From Methylococcales symbiont of Iophon sp. n. MRB-2018 (GTDB lineage Bacteria > Pseudomonadota > Gammaproteobacteria > Methylococcales > Methylomonadaceae), in assembly GCA_003666325.1 (NCBI GenBank), contig QPIL01000120.1, forward strand, positions 23,170 through 87,169: 64,000 nt of DNA, read 5' to 3'. Below are positions 63,868-64,000 of the stretch, piece after piece. A program made the position numbers and the translations under genes. The notes under the pieces are model-generated. The model worked only from the letters and a program-made list of their open reading frames with translations. It did not search any database and was not told the origin of the DNA. Positions within the stretch are counted from its first letter, which is position 1. The number at the start of each line of letters is the position of its first letter.

Positions 63868-64000
63868 ACTCAGGACTAAAGACTAAAGACTAAAGACTAA
63901 AGACTAAAGACTAAAGACTAAAGACTAAAGACTAAAGACTAAAGACTAAAGACTAAAGACTAAAGACTAAAGACTAAAGACTAAAGACTAAAGACTAAAG
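63868..64000. repeat. Heptamer tandem array, at least 19 units, running off the window edge (locus H)
   Basis: One ACTCAGG followed by 18 perfect ACTAAAG units. Confidence 0.98.

Overview
The window is a low-GC gammaproteobacterial chromosome segment. pqqA/B/C plus the overall gene set suggest a methylotroph or methanotroph of the Methylococcales type; that is inference, not proven. Most of it is housekeeping: pnp-rpsO-rbfA-infB-nusA-rimP-tRNA-fMet, a riboflavin cluster, pqqABC, apaH/apaG/folA, mpl/nagZ/murU/amgK cell-wall recycling, lptD-surA, uvrB, truA, mnmG-rsmG-parAB, rpsF-rpsR-rplI and hldD-waaA. The accessory signal is mainly intergenic. (1) A family of 7-bp tandem arrays (ACTAAAG/ACTCAAG/ACTCAGG/ACTTAGG) is linked to a conserved ~330-bp non-coding body and is seen at about ten loci. 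(2) A ~157-bp MITE-like element has GAGACCTCAGCATAAC termini and 5-bp target duplications; one copy rewrites the C-terminus of a phosphopantetheinyl transferase. (3) At least two more palindromic repeat families are present. Other points of note: a small basic ORF next to mnmG with a 23-bp hairpin inside its 3' end, just before the stop (ArfA-like non-stop mRNA architecture); a DnaA-box-bearing AT-rich gap after uvrB (possible oriC); the rib operon split by an inverted argC flanked by repeats; an orphan DbpA-type RNA-binding domain; and an S6 protein with a minisatellite-encoded tail. No CRISPR array, prophage or intact transposase was seen. All calls come from reading the sequence; no searches were run.
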